A stretch of DNA of 64,000 nt from Arion vulgaris (lineage: Eukaryota > Mollusca > Gastropoda > Stylommatophora > Arionidae): positions 53,555,240-53,619,239 of the forward strand of contig CM036762.1 of NCBI GenBank assembly GCA_020796225.1. The letters are read 5' to 3'. How positions within the stretch are numbered: the stretch's first letter is position 1; every line of letters begins with the position of its first letter. A program made the position numbers and the translations under genes. The notes beneath the pieces were generated by a model. The model was not told the origin of the DNA. It did no database searches and was given only the letters and a program-made list of their open reading frames with translations. Below, one piece after another: positions 29,070 to 41,469 of the stretch.

Positions 29070-29447
29070 TTAGTTACTTTATGAAGATTTATTGTAACAT
29101 TTGTCAGTTAGCATCAGTTTGTTTATTTGTTCAGTCACTTTATGAAGATTTATAGTTACATTTGTCAGTTAGCATCAGTTTGTTCATTGGTTCAGTCACT
29201 TTATAAAGATTTATTGTTACATTTGCCAGTTAGCATCAATTTGTTCATTTGTTTCAGTCACTTTATAAAGATTTATTGTTACATTTGCCAGTTAGCATCA
29301 ATTTGTTCATTTGTTTCAGTCACTTTATAAAGATTTATTGTTACATTTACCAGTTAGCATCAATTTGTTCATTTGTTTCAGTCACTTTATAAAGATTTAT
29401 TGTTACATTTGCCAGTTAGCATCAGTTTATTCATTGGTTCCAGTAAC
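29070..29447. repeat. Minisatellite of about 62 bp, about six copies
   Basis: The unit contains 'cagtcactttataaagattt', 'attgttacatttgccagtta' and 'gcatcaatttgttcatttg'. Confidence 0.92.
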
Positions 29448-29449
29448 AA

Positions 29450-29995
29450 CTTTTGATATATATTTTAATTACTGCTTTTTGATTATTACATCAAATTGTA
29501 TTCAGTTTGCTCTTTGTTTAATGTGTTTGTTTCTACTCACATGAACATCAGTTTCCATATTGATATTTTCTTCATCAATTTCACTCATGATACTTCAATG
29601 TGTAACAACTTCATATTCAGAGCTGCTATAGTGAAGTTTTTTTAATTAGTTTATTTGCTGTGTTTTGTTTCATTAATTTGTTTAGTAAAAAAATACTGTA
29701 TCAAGTTGCTAATTATAAAGACTATTTCATTGTATTATCTTAGAAATTAAAAAGAGGTCTTAAGGCGAAGGGTGGACTTTATAGCACCGAGTTTTATCCT
29801 GTATGGCTCCGTCACTGTCTGCAGAAATGGCACATCATTTGCCAAGAGTATTGCATGAATACATGAGTAGCTCTGGCTAGAGTCATAAAACTACACTCAT
29901 GTATGCATTCTGAGTGATTCATTGAGTATTCGAAAGATGGAGGCTGGCTCAGTGCACAGGCAATAGACTGAATCACTGCAAGAGTCAACAGTTTG
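29450..29995. other. Unassigned AT-rich sequence
   Basis: The piece at 29815-29880 ('gcagaaatggcacatcattt') repeats wording found at 10-110, so an old LINE end is likely there. Confidence 0.4.
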
Positions 29996-29999
29996 CAGA

Positions 30000-30360
30000 A
30001 TTACACTCTGTTTTGGGGCAAATGGGTGTCAATGACAATGAGAGAGCAAACAAAATGGCTGTCTTTGTCACCATATCAGGGGGTCAGCCAATGGATAGTA
30101 GTGACATTCTGATCGCCCTATTAGTGTGACCGCAAAGAGGATTTTCATTTAAACTAATCCATGTCAACTGCTAGATTGCAAGAGCTTGGAATAAAGACTG
30201 GAAAGGCCAGAAAAGAACAGCACAACAGGTATAGGAGTAGGCTCATCAATCAACATCATACTGGTATGTTTAGTTTCTGGAAGCTGTTGGAGATACTGCA
30301 AAAGAGATCGGATCATCTATGGACAAGTCTAGAATGCAATGAAGACATTCCAAACTGAAA
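30000..30360 (+). mobile_element. LINE fragment, RNase H C-terminal part
   Basis: The translation NDNERANKMAVFVTISGGQP and MDSSDILIALL, then LWTSLECNEDIPN, is a decayed copy of the fragment at 32470. Confidence 0.75.
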
Positions 30361-30379
30361 CTGATGGACCAATTTTTGT

Positions 30380-31030
30380 GTTTGAATTATACTAGTTGAT
30401 GTTTGAAAATATTCACAGAAGGAGAATGCTAATGACTACAGACTACAATTAAACAGACTACAACATGTTGTAAATCAATGTCAAATAACTAAAAGTATGA
30501 GAGAAAAAAGGGAACAAACATAATAACAGTGAAGATGGATAGAGAACACAGAATTAGATCTTATGAAACTACTATTAGTAATAGAAAGAATGGACCACAT
30601 GAACACAAAAATACACAAATAATGGAAGGTGAAGAATGAAAAGAGAAATGAAAAGCACCAGACAAATACCAGTGAAATTAGTGCTTGTTAGAAAAAGCTG
30701 GGTATGAATTGAACATTATTTTTATTTTTGTATCCAGAAGCACTTGAGCTGAAAGCTCTTCGCTCGGTGTTATGGACATCGTAACCCTTCAGCTCGGTGC
30801 CACGACCACCGTAAATTTGGGGAACCTGTAGCTTTTCTGCCAGTCTGCGGAGTTGAACCCACACTTACAGAGGACTAGTCACCGTAGTCCAACGTGCTAC
30901 GAACACGCTGGGCACGAAGGCAATTGAACATTATAAAGACCAACCAGTAAAGAGCAAGACTGTACTGGAATCAGCAGTGAAGAAGATACAGAGAAAGACC
31001 AAAAAACTAATGAAGAAAATAACTGGAAAC
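30380..31030. other. A-rich sequence with a tRNA-SINE
   Basis: The A-rich part (30400-30730) has no intact frame. The SINE part is listed separately. Confidence 0.4.
30737..30935 (-). mobile_element. tRNA-derived SINE (family T4)
   Basis: The minus strand gives gcgtgttcgtagcacgttgg (A box) and gtgtgggttcaactccgc (B box), ending near 'cagctcaagtgcttctgg'. It matches 61193-61370. Confidence 0.82.
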
Positions 31031-31034
31031 AGAT

Positions 31035-31255
31035 GTTAAAGTGACTGAGAAGACATGGAATTAGACATTAAGTCTGGACATGGCAGACAGTGTCGTCTTC
31101 ATGGTAGAGAGAGAAGATATAGTAATCAACTTCTCATGGGTACGGTGAGCAAATGGACTTTGGGATGGTTGCTGCAGCAGAGGACAGAGCACGAATCGGA
31201 ATGCCCAGTGTGCCATGACTTTGATCACATAACATAATATCGAAAGTAAGAATAT
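31035..31255 (+). mobile_element. LINE fragment, RNase H tail
   Basis: The translation RERRYSNQLLMGTVSKWTLG and WLLQQRTEHESECPVCHDFD matches 40870-40980 and, on the minus strand, 52240-52350. It has the tail layout of the other RNase H fragments (TGT..., L, H, CP.C). Confidence 0.7.
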
Positions 31256-31554
31256 AAAAGATTTGTGTTGAAGACCTGTGCTCCAGAAGGAACTGAAAAG
31301 ATTGTTGTTATTATTACTTATACCTGTCCAGAAAACTGGACAAAATAAGAGAATAAAATTCAGTTCAGTCCTACAATGTTGTAGATGATAATTAATGTGT
31401 TTATGTAGTGTAGCGTTATGGTTTGTGCTCAGTGTGTACAAACTGGTTTTTCAGTTGTGTTTCACATACATATTGTGTGGAAATTTTACTGATTTTCCCA
31501 CCATTATATTTTATTTCATCCATACCACATTTTATTTATGTCTTTTTTGTGAGA

Positions 31555-31670
31555 TAGCCTTTGCCAGTGCTACAGAGTTTGTGCACTACCACTGAGATCT
31601 TCATGTGTAAGAAAGATTGGAGTATACAGGGTTATTTACTGAAGTGCAGTCAGTAATGATGGTCCTATCA
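31555..31670 (+). mobile_element. tRNA-derived SINE (family T3), 3' part
   Basis: 'gagtttgtgcactaccactg' to 'ggtcctatcaat' matches the 3' part of the copy at 21035-21345. Confidence 0.75.
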
Positions 31671-31854
31671 ATAAATATTTTTGTACAATCCAACTTGGAT
31701 AACTCAAACTATTCTGTATTACAAAAATATGTTATGATTCCAACACAAACATGTTTGATTGTGGTCTTCTAAACATCTATAACAATTATGTTTATGGTTT
31801 ATTTAGTATATCCCTGTTGTTCTACATGCTTGTGTTATCGCTTTTTTAGGGCAG

Positions 31855-32050
31855 TGTAGGACTGAGGGGACATGGACCTGGGGAATTTAATGGTTAACGT
31901 AGTCGCTATGAAACTGTTCAAGTTAGAATTTTGTCGACAGACAAAAGCTCATTGGCCGTACTGGGGATTGAATCAAGTTCCCCTGAATGGGAATCTGCGC
32001 TCTAATCTATTCAGCCAGACACTCCTCTCTAATGCAGTTGAGAGATGTGA
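31855..32050 (-). mobile_element. Possible tRNA-derived SINE (family T7)
   Basis: The minus strand has 'gtctggctgaatagattaga' (A box-like) and 'ttgattcaatccccagta' (B box-like). No second copy was seen. Confidence 0.5.
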
Positions 32051-32469
32051 AACTAAATATTGATTGAAACAAAAATAACGGAAAAATTGACAGAGTTTCT
32101 CCACACTTGCTCGAGGAGTTGAAGACAGAGATTCATGGCGTGCTTTTTATGCTGATGTCTCCACAGTGACACCTCTATGACCCTAACGGGTTATAGGTTT
32201 TATTATTATTATTATTATAACGGAAAATTAGCAGTGACTATAGTATTGTTCTCCTTATTTTTATTTCAACATCCCAACTACCTTGTTCTTATAAAAAGCA
32301 AATCTAAAACACAAACTTGTTTTGGGCCAAATCATAATTTACTGCTTATATATATTTTGCTACACACACACTTTAGAAGAAACATTGCTCAAATAGAAAA
32401 TTCAGTATTTAAATTTGGGAGTAAACTTTATGTGTTCAGTGTTACCACAGAATCTGCGAACTGTTGAAG

Positions 32470-32865
32470 CGTGTAGTGATTCATTTAACTGCCTGTGCAC
32501 CGAATCTTTGTTCCTGGGCACATGGGTATCGATGGTAATGAGAAAGCAGAAAGGCTGGCTGGTTTTGCAACCATATCAGGAGGTCAGCCAATGGATAATA
32601 CTGACATTCTGATTGCTCTTATACATAGAGTGTGGATGCAAAGAGGATTTTTATTTAAACCAATCCATATCAGCTTTGGATTGCAAGAGTTTGGATTGAA
32701 GTGGACAGAAAAGAATAGCACAACAGGTATATAAGTAGGCTCATCAATCAACATTGAACTGGTAGGAATGGCTAGTTGCTGGACACTGTTTGAGATATTA
32801 CGAAGGAGATCAGAGTATCTATGGACATGTCCAGAGTGTAATGAAGATATTCCTAACTGAAAACT
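32470..32865 (+). mobile_element. LINE fragment, RNase H C-terminal part
   Basis: FVPGHMGIDGNEKAERLAGF (the RNase H 'PGH.G..GNE.AD.LA' end) is followed by TISGGQPMDNTDILIALIHR and, after a stop, RRSEYLWTCPECNEDIPN. A better preserved copy of the 30000 fragment. Confidence 0.85.
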
Positions 32866-33424
32866 GAATTATTGTCCCAAAACATGAGAAAACTGAAAGC
32901 TATGTTCATTCAAATTTACTTGTTCAAAATGCTACTTCAATATTAAGTTTTCTTAATATTGCTAAACTTCGTAGAGGACAAGTTTTGATCTAGTTAGAAA
33001 ATTTGTTAAGTTTGTTTAAACAAAATGAGTGAGTGTTTTGAACTGAATTATGAAATTGTTTTCAAAACAAAAGTTTAGTCAACAAAGTAAACTGTAAAAA
33101 TGATGAAGCCAAATTGTTAAAATATGTATAGTCTAATGAATTGTGTGTTTAGCTGTCTCACCTATATTATAATCAATAATCACAGGCACAATAGGGATTG
33201 CTACAGGCCAGAAGCAAACTGAGTACTTTTGTTTTAGAGCATGAGACAAGCACCATACTTCCACAGTACAGATAACAATTAGATAGAAATGATGGGGTAG
33301 TGTAGGAATCATGTATATTAGCTGATATGGTCAACGACAGTGACAAGTGCATAAGTGGGTCAGTGGTTGAAGCAACAACAGATAACAGTTTGGATCTACC
33401 AGATGAACAATAGTTCAAATAATT
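32866..33424. other. Unassigned AT-rich sequence
   Basis: No element or gene recognised. Confidence 0.4.
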
Positions 33425-33673
33425 CTTCTTCTTTGTGTTCGTTCTTTACCACCAATTTTAATCACTCTTTGTGATATGTTTGATCTTTGCCAAGAATGTG
33501 TATTCGTTGCACATTGGTTTGGTAGGCCCCTAAACGTATAGACTTCTACACGTTTAGGACACATGCATCCGATTTCAGCCAAACCTCCTTAGTCGCCTCT
33601 TACAAGATGCGTGACAGGTAACAGTAGTTCTATTTGTTACACCCCAAATTTGGGCCCAGTAACCTCTCAGGCG
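33425..33673 (-). mobile_element. SINE-A copy
   Basis: Full set of SINE-A blocks in minus orientation. Flanks are not clear. Confidence 0.88.
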
Positions 33674-33674
33674 A

Positions 33675-34410
33675 GTTAGAATAATAAATTGCTATCAAAT
33701 AGAGCACACAACAGTGGTTATAAATATAAATGATTTATGGGGCATTTTCATTTTCCTTTATTGCAGTATTTCAACTTATTACCTCAATAAGGGTTACATC
33801 TGATCATTTCTGTGTGCTTCTTGTTGTTGGTGAACTAGTTCTGCTAAGTGTTCTCTATTTCACAGTCAATGTCCAGCTTCAGAAATTACATTTGTTTTAT
33901 AACTGTTGAGTGGTACAGTATAGAGTGTGTGAGTGATTGTTGGGAGCTCAGTTATAACTTTCTTTTTTGTGTGCTGAATTCTGGACATATTAGCAGTACA
34001 TAATTTGCTATTCTGTATGGATAAGTGGAGTTGATACAAGTTGACTTGTATGTGGGGGCTGTTCATTTGTGTTTCTTGACTTTTACTATACACACTACAA
34101 AACCGTGTTTTTATGCACTGAGTTTTCACAATATATTTAGAGTTATGACTGCCATTTTTTTAAACCGTCATTACAGAGCCTTGTTCCAATTTCTGAGAAT
34201 ACACTGGGGGATTGTATAGGGCAGAGAAATTAAGACTGTTTGCCAGAAGCTGTTACCATGCACATACATGTCATTGGTTTTATTTTCTTCACAACAACAA
34301 AAAAAACCTTTGACTTTATTAAGCGATCAAACATGGGATGCTTCCATCAGAAAACACGAAAATGTTTTAACTATTCTGCCACACACACTTCTACCACACA
34401 CACTTCTACC
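33675..34410. other. Unassigned sequence
   Basis: No element recognised. A short direct repeat 'accacacacacttct' occurs just before the TTAA element. Confidence 0.4.
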
Positions 34411-34411
34411 A

Positions 34412-34553
34412 TTAACTCCTGGTGGACCAACCACAACACTATGTGGATTTGGGTTGGAACCTTTTTACCAGGAGCCACACTAAAGGGCGTTTTTATTCTA
34501 AAAACAAATGGTTTGTAAAATCATGGCTTTTGCCTTGGTGAACTGGGAGTTAA
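34412..34553. mobile_element. Short TTAA-flanked inverted-repeat element (142 bp)
   Basis: It begins TTAACTCCTGGTGGACCAAC and ends TTGGTGAACTGGGAGTTAA. Inner part has 'ggagccacactaaagggcgt', which is similar in layout to the 82-bp element at 5915-5996 (read in the opposite direction). Confidence 0.62.
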
Positions 34554-34569
34554 TAATTGAGTCATATTG

Positions 34570-34642
34570 TTTTAAATACTGATATAATGTTTTTAAATAC
34601 TGATATAATGTTTTTAAATACTGATATAATGTTTTTAAATAT
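34570..34642. repeat. Tandem repeat, four copies of 21 bp
   Basis: The unit is 'aaatactgatataatgtttt' plus one base. Confidence 0.9.
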
Positions 34643-34644
34643 CA

Positions 34645-35500
34645 AAATGTGCAGAAATAAAGGTTCTAGTCTATACATACAGTAATAAAATATATGTACT
34701 AATAAAATAATCACAACATATTAAAAAGATGTATACAAACAATTCAAAGCTTTTTTGGGGGGTGGGTACTTACCATAACAGTAATAGGAAACCACAAAAC
34801 TGAAGCCCATCAAACAATTTTAATTTATGAATATACAAGTATCCAATTAAAATAATTTTGAAATGCTTCAACTGTTTCTGATCACAAATACAAATGTGTA
34901 TATCCATTTCAAGTAATTAATCACATTGTGCAGGAGAGAAAAGAACAAGTAAAGAAATGAATTATGTACAGTGTCCATCGTTTTGACTTCAGTGTTTAGA
35001 ATGGTACTGTTGAAAACAATTATTTGGATGCAGATGTGGAAGTTTCACATCTGTCACAGTAAAATATTGTCCTAGCCCTTACTTGCATGTTGTTGCATAT
35101 GGTATAGTTGTGCTGTTTATTATATTTTTTTATCATTTGGTTTGTGCCACAAGACAGTTAAATGGATTACTGTGATGTTTATTAGCATTGCTAGTTCTTT
35201 GTGAAGTTGTCTGTATATCTACAGAAGCAGAAATTGAAAGCTGGGTTTTTTTTATTGCAGCAACCATTTTTACTTTCTCCTCTGCTGTGACATCACTGAC
35301 ATGAAACATTATGTGGCTCTTCAACATTTGGAACATGTCTCTTGTAAATATCTGTCTGAACCAGAAATGTTGCATATAAGGTTTCTGAGATCAGTACTCT
35401 CTTATATTTTGTTTCCTTATAATCACCATTGCAATGTAATCTGAAAAATACTTGCGCAAGTTCAATCAATGTAAATGGGTACCAGTCGTGATACACTGAT
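34645..35500. other. Unassigned AT-rich sequence
   Basis: The minus-strand frames at 35133-35526 are uninterrupted for up to 80 residues but show no known motif or splice context. Confidence 0.35.
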
Positions 35501-35515
35501 CTTGCTGATTCTGCT

Positions 35516-35981
35516 TCTTTGAACACCCCATATCGATCACTTGTTAACCACTTTGTGTGATTTGTATGTGATCTGTGCCTAAGAGTGATTGTATGTTGTG
35601 CTAGTTATGCGCCTACAAGTAGGCCAGCACATCCAATTTCTGCAACGCTTTTTATTTACTAGGGTAGCTTCCCTAGGCCCATACCTCAGTCGCCTCTTCG
35701 CCTCTTACTACATGCCTTGTAGGTCGCAGTTTTACTATTCTTTGCTCCCCTTGCGAGCCCCGCAACATACGGTAGTAATAGTAGCGACAGCAGTAGTTTA
35801 AATAATATATAAGATCTGTCAAATGGAGAGAGTGTAGAAGGTAGATGGAGTGTATATGATCATAATTTAAAGAAAATATGAAAATAAATTTGTGTGTATA
35901 TGTATTTGTATGTAGCATGCCTTGTAGGTCGTAGTGGTACTATTCTTTGCTTTCCTTGCGGGCCCCGGCACCACACAGGCA
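35516..35981 (-). mobile_element. SINE-B copy with an internal partial duplication and target-site duplication
   Basis: The outer flanks are GATTCTGCT (35507-35515) and GATTCCGCT (35982-35990). A complete SINE-B ends near 35768, then about 145 bases of other sequence follow, then a second SINE-B head (35914-35981). The element therefore holds two heads and one tail. Confidence 0.75.
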
Positions 35982-36381
35982 GATTCCGCTGCAACTTTCT
36001 ACTTCAGTCTATTGAGTGATATCCAGTTGTCTGCTTAGGTAATCTCATTTCTCTATAACATGTTGCTTCCAACACTGTCAATGTTCTTTGATATTTTATG
36101 CCCACATGTTCTGTGTCAGTGCTGTCAGCTTAACATGATAGACAGACATAGAGTTGGACTGGGTGATTTCAAAAATCTGCAAGCATAAATATGATTATGG
36201 TAATAAACAAAATGTTTGTATTTTAATTTCATATTTATGTCGATTTTCATTGCATTGTTTCTTTATATTGAAAGTTCAATACATTTGATTAATACAGACA
36301 TTTATGTCAGCATGTCTTCATAGCTTTTGACTGTCCCAAAACTAACTGCAAGTCATGAGTTACTTGTCACTTATGGTTTAA

Positions 36382-37030
<649 letters not shown>

Positions 37031-37634
37031 CAGTTTAAAACACAGAACAAAAATAATTCATTTTACTGAGAGTGTTAAAGAAACGTGTTAATTTATTCTG
37101 TTAGTAAGTCTTCTTCTTTTGTCGTCACACTGCTACCGGGTTGTTGCCCAGTGTCGTGTGTACAGTCTTGTAAACTAATAATATAAGCATCATCTTTATA
37201 CTGTACTCTTGCTCAAAGACAAGTCAATATTTCCTTTATATTGAACATATTATTCAAGACTTGTCTGTCTTAACACTCGTATCATAGACAAATAATATAT
37301 ATATATATATCTCTTTATTTAATTTACTGATACAAATCTTGATTTTAATTATATGAATATATTGTATTATTTGTTTAACTTAGGTGGTGAATATTGTCCT
37401 TCACTTTCTGTCCTTTGTTGTTGTATGATTCCTGTTCTTTAGTCATTACAAGTAAGTATTGTTTGATATTTTAAAATAAGTCATTGAATAGATGTTTGTA
37501 TGTGTGGAGGTACACTGTCCCTCTACTGTTATCTGTTTTATAATATGGAATCATGTATAGAGATGTATCTCAAATATCTGACTGGTTTCTAGACAGATTC
37601 ATCAAGCAATTCATAAATTCAAGGACTTTTATAT

Positions 37635-37998
37635 TCTTTGTTTTCTGTTTGTTCTTACACAAGTTATATTGTCTACATGTTTCTTTGTTTTCTGTCTGTT
37701 CTTACACAAGTTATATTGTCTACATGTATCTTTGTTTTCTGTCAGTTTGTTCTTACACAAGTTATGTTGTCTACATGTTTCTTTGTTTTCTGTCAGTTTG
37801 TTCTTGCACAAGTTCTATTGTCTGTATGTATCTTTGTTTTTCTGTCTGTTTGTTCTTACACACGTTCTGTTTTCTGTATGTATCTTTGTTTTCTGTCTGT
37901 TTGTTCTTGCACAAGTTCTGTTGTCTGTATGTATCTTTGTTTTTCTGTCTGTTTGTTCTTACACATGTTCTGTTTTCTGTATGTTTCTTTGTTTTATA
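37635..37998. repeat. Minisatellite of about 47-53 bp, seven to eight copies
   Basis: The unit contains 'gttcttacacaagttatatt', 'gtctacatgtttctttgttt' and tctgtc. It is open in several frames and ends at the LINE piece that follows. Confidence 0.92.
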
Positions 37999-37999
37999 G

Positions 38000-38140
38000 A
38001 CATGTGAGTCTTCGGCCTCTTGGCGACCTATTGTTGGATGACGACACTAAAATTGATGTTGAATCAATCAACGATTGATCATACCATTCGACATCTGTTT
38101 GGGGAGACTGAGCACCTATGGGTCTGCCCGGAGTGATGTC
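38000..38140 (+). mobile_element. LINE fragment, RNase H tail piece
   Basis: SLRPLGDLLLDDDTKIDVES matches the 42100 copy (SLRDSLLDEDTKIDVES), followed by 'ctgagcacctatgggtctgc' as in that copy. An internal deletion joins two parts of it. Confidence 0.75.
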
Positions 38141-38404
38141 ATGTCAGTTCAATAACCAATAGACAAGTGAACATTAAGAGAAATGCAGGAACAATAAATT
38201 TGTCTCTTTAAATAAATGAATGTTGAAATGATTGCTGTTTTTTAAAACTGAAATTAATATCTTCTTCTTCTTCTTTCTTTCTTCTTCATCTCTCAATGAA
38301 TTCATGTGTAGTCAGAGCGACTGGTATGGTGCCTTCTGACTGATTTTTTCGTGAATGCCTGCTTTCCTTATTATCAGTGTACCCCGCCATACATGCATGT
38401 CTTC

Positions 38405-38612
38405 TCTGACCTCAGAGGTTGATATCTAGATAAACATCCATTTGTTGGGAGATGTCTGACGAGAGTGTTGCACGAACTCTGTAGCTTCAGCAACAATCCT
38501 AGAGATCTCCAGAACAAAATTGCACATGTGACTTGGTCCAGATTCAAACCTACAACCTTCAGATCGCCAGGCAAACATCTTGACTACTTCACCATAGAGA
38601 CCTCCAAATGAG
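38405..38612 (-). mobile_element. tRNA-derived SINE (family T6)
   Basis: The minus strand gives 'gtgaagtagtcaagatgttt' (A box side) and 'gtaggtttgaatctggacc' (B box), then 'tctctaggattgttgctgaa'. Its core matches 43160-43195. Confidence 0.75.
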
Positions 38613-38650
38613 CGATGATAGAATCCAAAAGGAAATTTCATATGGCTAAC

Positions 38651-38909
38651 TCGCCTGTGTGGTGCCGGGCCTTGCAAGGGGAGCAAAGAATAGTACCACT
38701 GCAACATACAAGGCATGTCGTAAGTGACGACTGATGTAGGACCTAGGGAAGCTATCTTAGTAAATAATAAAGCATCGCAGAAATCTTATGTGCTGGCCTA
38801 CTCGTAGGCGCATAACTGGCACAACGGACAATCGCTCTTAGGCTCGGATCACATACAAATCACAAAGAGTGGTTAACAAATGGTCAATATGGAGCGTTCA
38901 AAGAAGAAT
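38651..38909 (+). mobile_element. SINE-B copy
   Basis: From tcgcctgtgtggtgccgggc to gcgttcaaagaagaa; full set of SINE-B blocks. Confidence 0.9.
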
Positions 38910-39084
38910 GAAGTAGCCATTTTCACCTGCAGTAACTGTGGCAGGGATTGCCACTCCAGACAATGCGGTTCAGCACAGAACATATTACTCCCAAGACAAC
39001 AAGGTCGATGAAGCATCCATAAACATACCATACATAAATCTCTCAAGAATGACATCGCAGTGGCTTACATTGGTCATTCAACAC

Positions 39085-39520
39085 TCAGTAAATACATCAT
39101 AACACTATATGTAAATACATTATAATACTATATATAAATACATCAGAAAATACATCATAATACTATATGTAAATCACTCAGTAAATACATCATAATACTA
39201 TATGTAAATACATCAGAAAATACATCATAACTATATAACACTTATGTAAATCACTCAGTAAATACAATCATAATACATCAGAAATACATCATAACTATAT
39301 AACACTATATGTAAATCACTCAGTAAATACATCATAATACTATATGTAAATACATCATAACTATATAACACTATATGTAAATCACTCAGTAAATACATCA
39401 TAATACTATATGTAAATACATCAGAAAATACATCATAATAACTATATAAACACTCATATAGTAAATCACTCAGTAAATACATCATAATACTATATGTAAA
39501 TCACTCAGCAAAAAGTATCA
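39085..39520. repeat. AT-rich minisatellite with compound unit
   Basis: Repeated 'aaatcactcagtaaatacat', 'cataatactatatgtaaat' and 'acatcagaaaatacatcata' in varying order, about 35-75 bp period. Confidence 0.9.
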
Positions 39521-39647
39521 GCATGCCGCATTATATCTATTACTCGTCTATGACTTCAGCATGGGCTCAACAGAGATACCACAGTGACTTGCACACATTA
39601 ATATGTCACTGCATCAGTCAATCAAAACTTGCATCATAATTTTACAT

Positions 39648-39897
39648 CTTCTTCTTTGCGTTCGTTCTTTACGACCAATTTTAATCACTCTTTGTGATAT
39701 GTTTGATCTTTGCCAAGAACGTGTATACGTTGCACATTGGTTTGGTAGGCCTCTAAACGCATAGATTTCTACACGTTTAGGACACATGCATCCGATTTCA
39801 GCCAAACCTCCTTAGTCGTCTCTTACGACACGCGTGGCAGATAACAGTGGTTCTATTCTTTACACCCCAAATTTGGGCCCCGGTAACCACTCGGGCG
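39648..39897 (-). mobile_element. SINE-A copy, full length, with target-site duplication
   Basis: Flanked by identical 12-base repeats ATAATTTTACAT (39636-39647 and 39898-39909). This is one of the best preserved copies (head cgcccgagtggttaccgggg). Confidence 0.93.
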
Positions 39898-39984
39898 ATA
39901 ATTTTACATAATGTTTGACCACTCACATGAAGTACCTCCCACTTAACCATTACTTGCCTATTACCTCGACATGGTACATGTAAA

Positions 39985-40115
39985 TCAGGGGTCTCTGTGT
40001 CGTAGAGGTTAGATGATCGTCTCTCGTGACAAAGGTACCATCATATCGGGCAATCATGACGGGCCGTTGTGTTATCATGTCATGCCATCATATCGGACCA
40101 TCATGCAAGGTATGC
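39985..40115 (+). mobile_element. tRNA-derived SINE fragment (family T8)
   Basis: 'ggggtctctgtgtcgtagag' then 'gttagatgatcgtctctcgt' resembles the tRNA-like head on the minus strand at 60829-60990. A short repeat of 'catcatatcgggc' follows. Confidence 0.5.
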
Positions 40116-40261
40116 GTAATAAATATCACTAGCTAAAAAAGTAATATTTTACAGATCATGTTCATACCCTGTGGTATATTGAAAACAGCGATGTTAGGTT
40201 TGTATTTTTTCATTGACCAACAACGGTACACTATGATTGATGAAGCTTAATATCACTCTGT

Positions 40262-40502
40262 CAGTGTTGTATGGGCTCGTAAGGGAGCAAAGAATAGTAA
40301 CACTGTGACCTACAAGGCATGTCGTAAGAGTCGACTGAGGTCTAGCCTAGGAAGCTACCCTAGTAAATAAAAGCATCGCAGAAATCGGATGTGTTTGCCT
40401 ATTTGTAAACTCAAACTGCGTAACGTACAATCGCTCTTAGGCTACGATCACATACAAATCACAGAGTGGTTTAACAAGTGGTCGATATGGAGCGTTCGAA
40501 GT
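40262..40502 (+). mobile_element. SINE-B copy
   Basis: From gtcagtgttgtatgggctcg to tatggagcgttcgaag; head degraded. Confidence 0.82.
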
Positions 40503-40504
40503 AT

Positions 40505-40978
40505 AAATCAATACCCCGACTCAAGCGGGCAGAGGTATGGACAAAGCCGATGTCATCAATGCAGTACGCTCTCATTTATGTGATATGGGCGAGTCTCGGA
40601 CACTGGAACAAGTTCGAGAATTGGGAATTATATTTAGACATGACAGACAGTGTCGTCTTCGTGGTGATAATAGCCGTCCATCGCAAGCGATGATGACAAC
40701 AATCTCAGACGTGTACTGTTGCACCTCTCTGGTGTGTGCGGAGGTGACTGTAGAGTCAATCCTAGAACAGAATCCCCGACCACAGGTGGGGCATACATGA
40801 TCAAGGTTAGACATGTGCGTGTTGTGTGCTCTGTCTTTTCGCGCTGCTCGTTTTAGAAGGTCGGTATACTAATCAACTTCTCATGGGTACGGTGAGCAAA
40901 CGGCCTTTAGGATGGCTGCTGCAGCGGAGGACAGAGCACGCATGGGAATGCCAAATATGCCATGACGTCGATCGCACA
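40505..40978 (+). mobile_element. LINE fragment, RNase H tail
   Basis: MDKADVINAVRSHLCDMGES parallels the 'MDKGDILWSLRDSL' block at 42435, and the end TNQLLMGTVSKRPLGWLLQR then RTEHAWECQICHDVDRT matches 31100-31230. About 200 bases between them are not found in the other copy. Confidence 0.65.
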
Positions 40979-40981
40979 TAA

Positions 40982-41239
40982 CTTCTTCTTTGAACGCTCC
41001 ATGTCGACCACTTGTCAACAGCTCTGTGTGATTTGTATGTGACCTGAGCCACGAGCGATTGTACGTTGTGCCAGTTATGCGCCTACAAGTAGGCCAGCAC
41101 ATCCGATCTCTGCGCTGCTTTTTAGTTACTAGGGTAGCTTTCCTAGGGCCTACATCCCTTCATCAGTCGCCTACGACATGAATTGTAGGTTGAAGTGGTA
41201 CTGTTTTTGCTTCCTTGCGGGCCCCGGCACCACACGGCG
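40982..41239 (-). mobile_element. SINE-B copy, full length, with target-site duplication
   Basis: Flanks are GATCGCACATAA (40970-40981) and GATCGCACAAAA (41240-41251), one mismatch in 12. It is inserted into the end of the LINE fragment. Confidence 0.9.
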
Positions 41240-41413
41240 GATCGCACAAAACTAGTAACATTATCCTTCCATATTATTCTATGAGCGAGATGAACGAACA
41301 TTCCTAAAAAAAAAAATTTAGCTTGTCATGATCACATAAATAATAATGAAACAAAATGTTTAATTATATATTTCATTTCTCCCCGATGTTATTGTCGGGT
41401 TTTCCGATAGTAA

Positions 41414-41414
<1 letters not shown>

Positions 41415-41453
<39 letters not shown>

Positions 41454-41465
41454 TCGTATATATAT
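41415..41465. repeat. (TA)n simple repeat
   Basis: About 18 uninterrupted TA units. Confidence 0.95.
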
Positions 41466-41469
41466 TATG

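Noticed and set aside
34240..34518. 92-residue plus-strand frame
   Set aside because: It runs through the TTAA element and simple ACACACTTCT repeats. No support as a gene.
35133..35526. Two minus-strand frames of about 80 residues
   Set aside because: No motif, no convincing splice borders, no second copy; such lengths are expected by chance in 64 kb.
37553..38078. Overlapping frames of up to 148 residues rich in Phe, Cys and Leu
   Set aside because: Explained by the 47-53-bp minisatellite, open in three frames at once.
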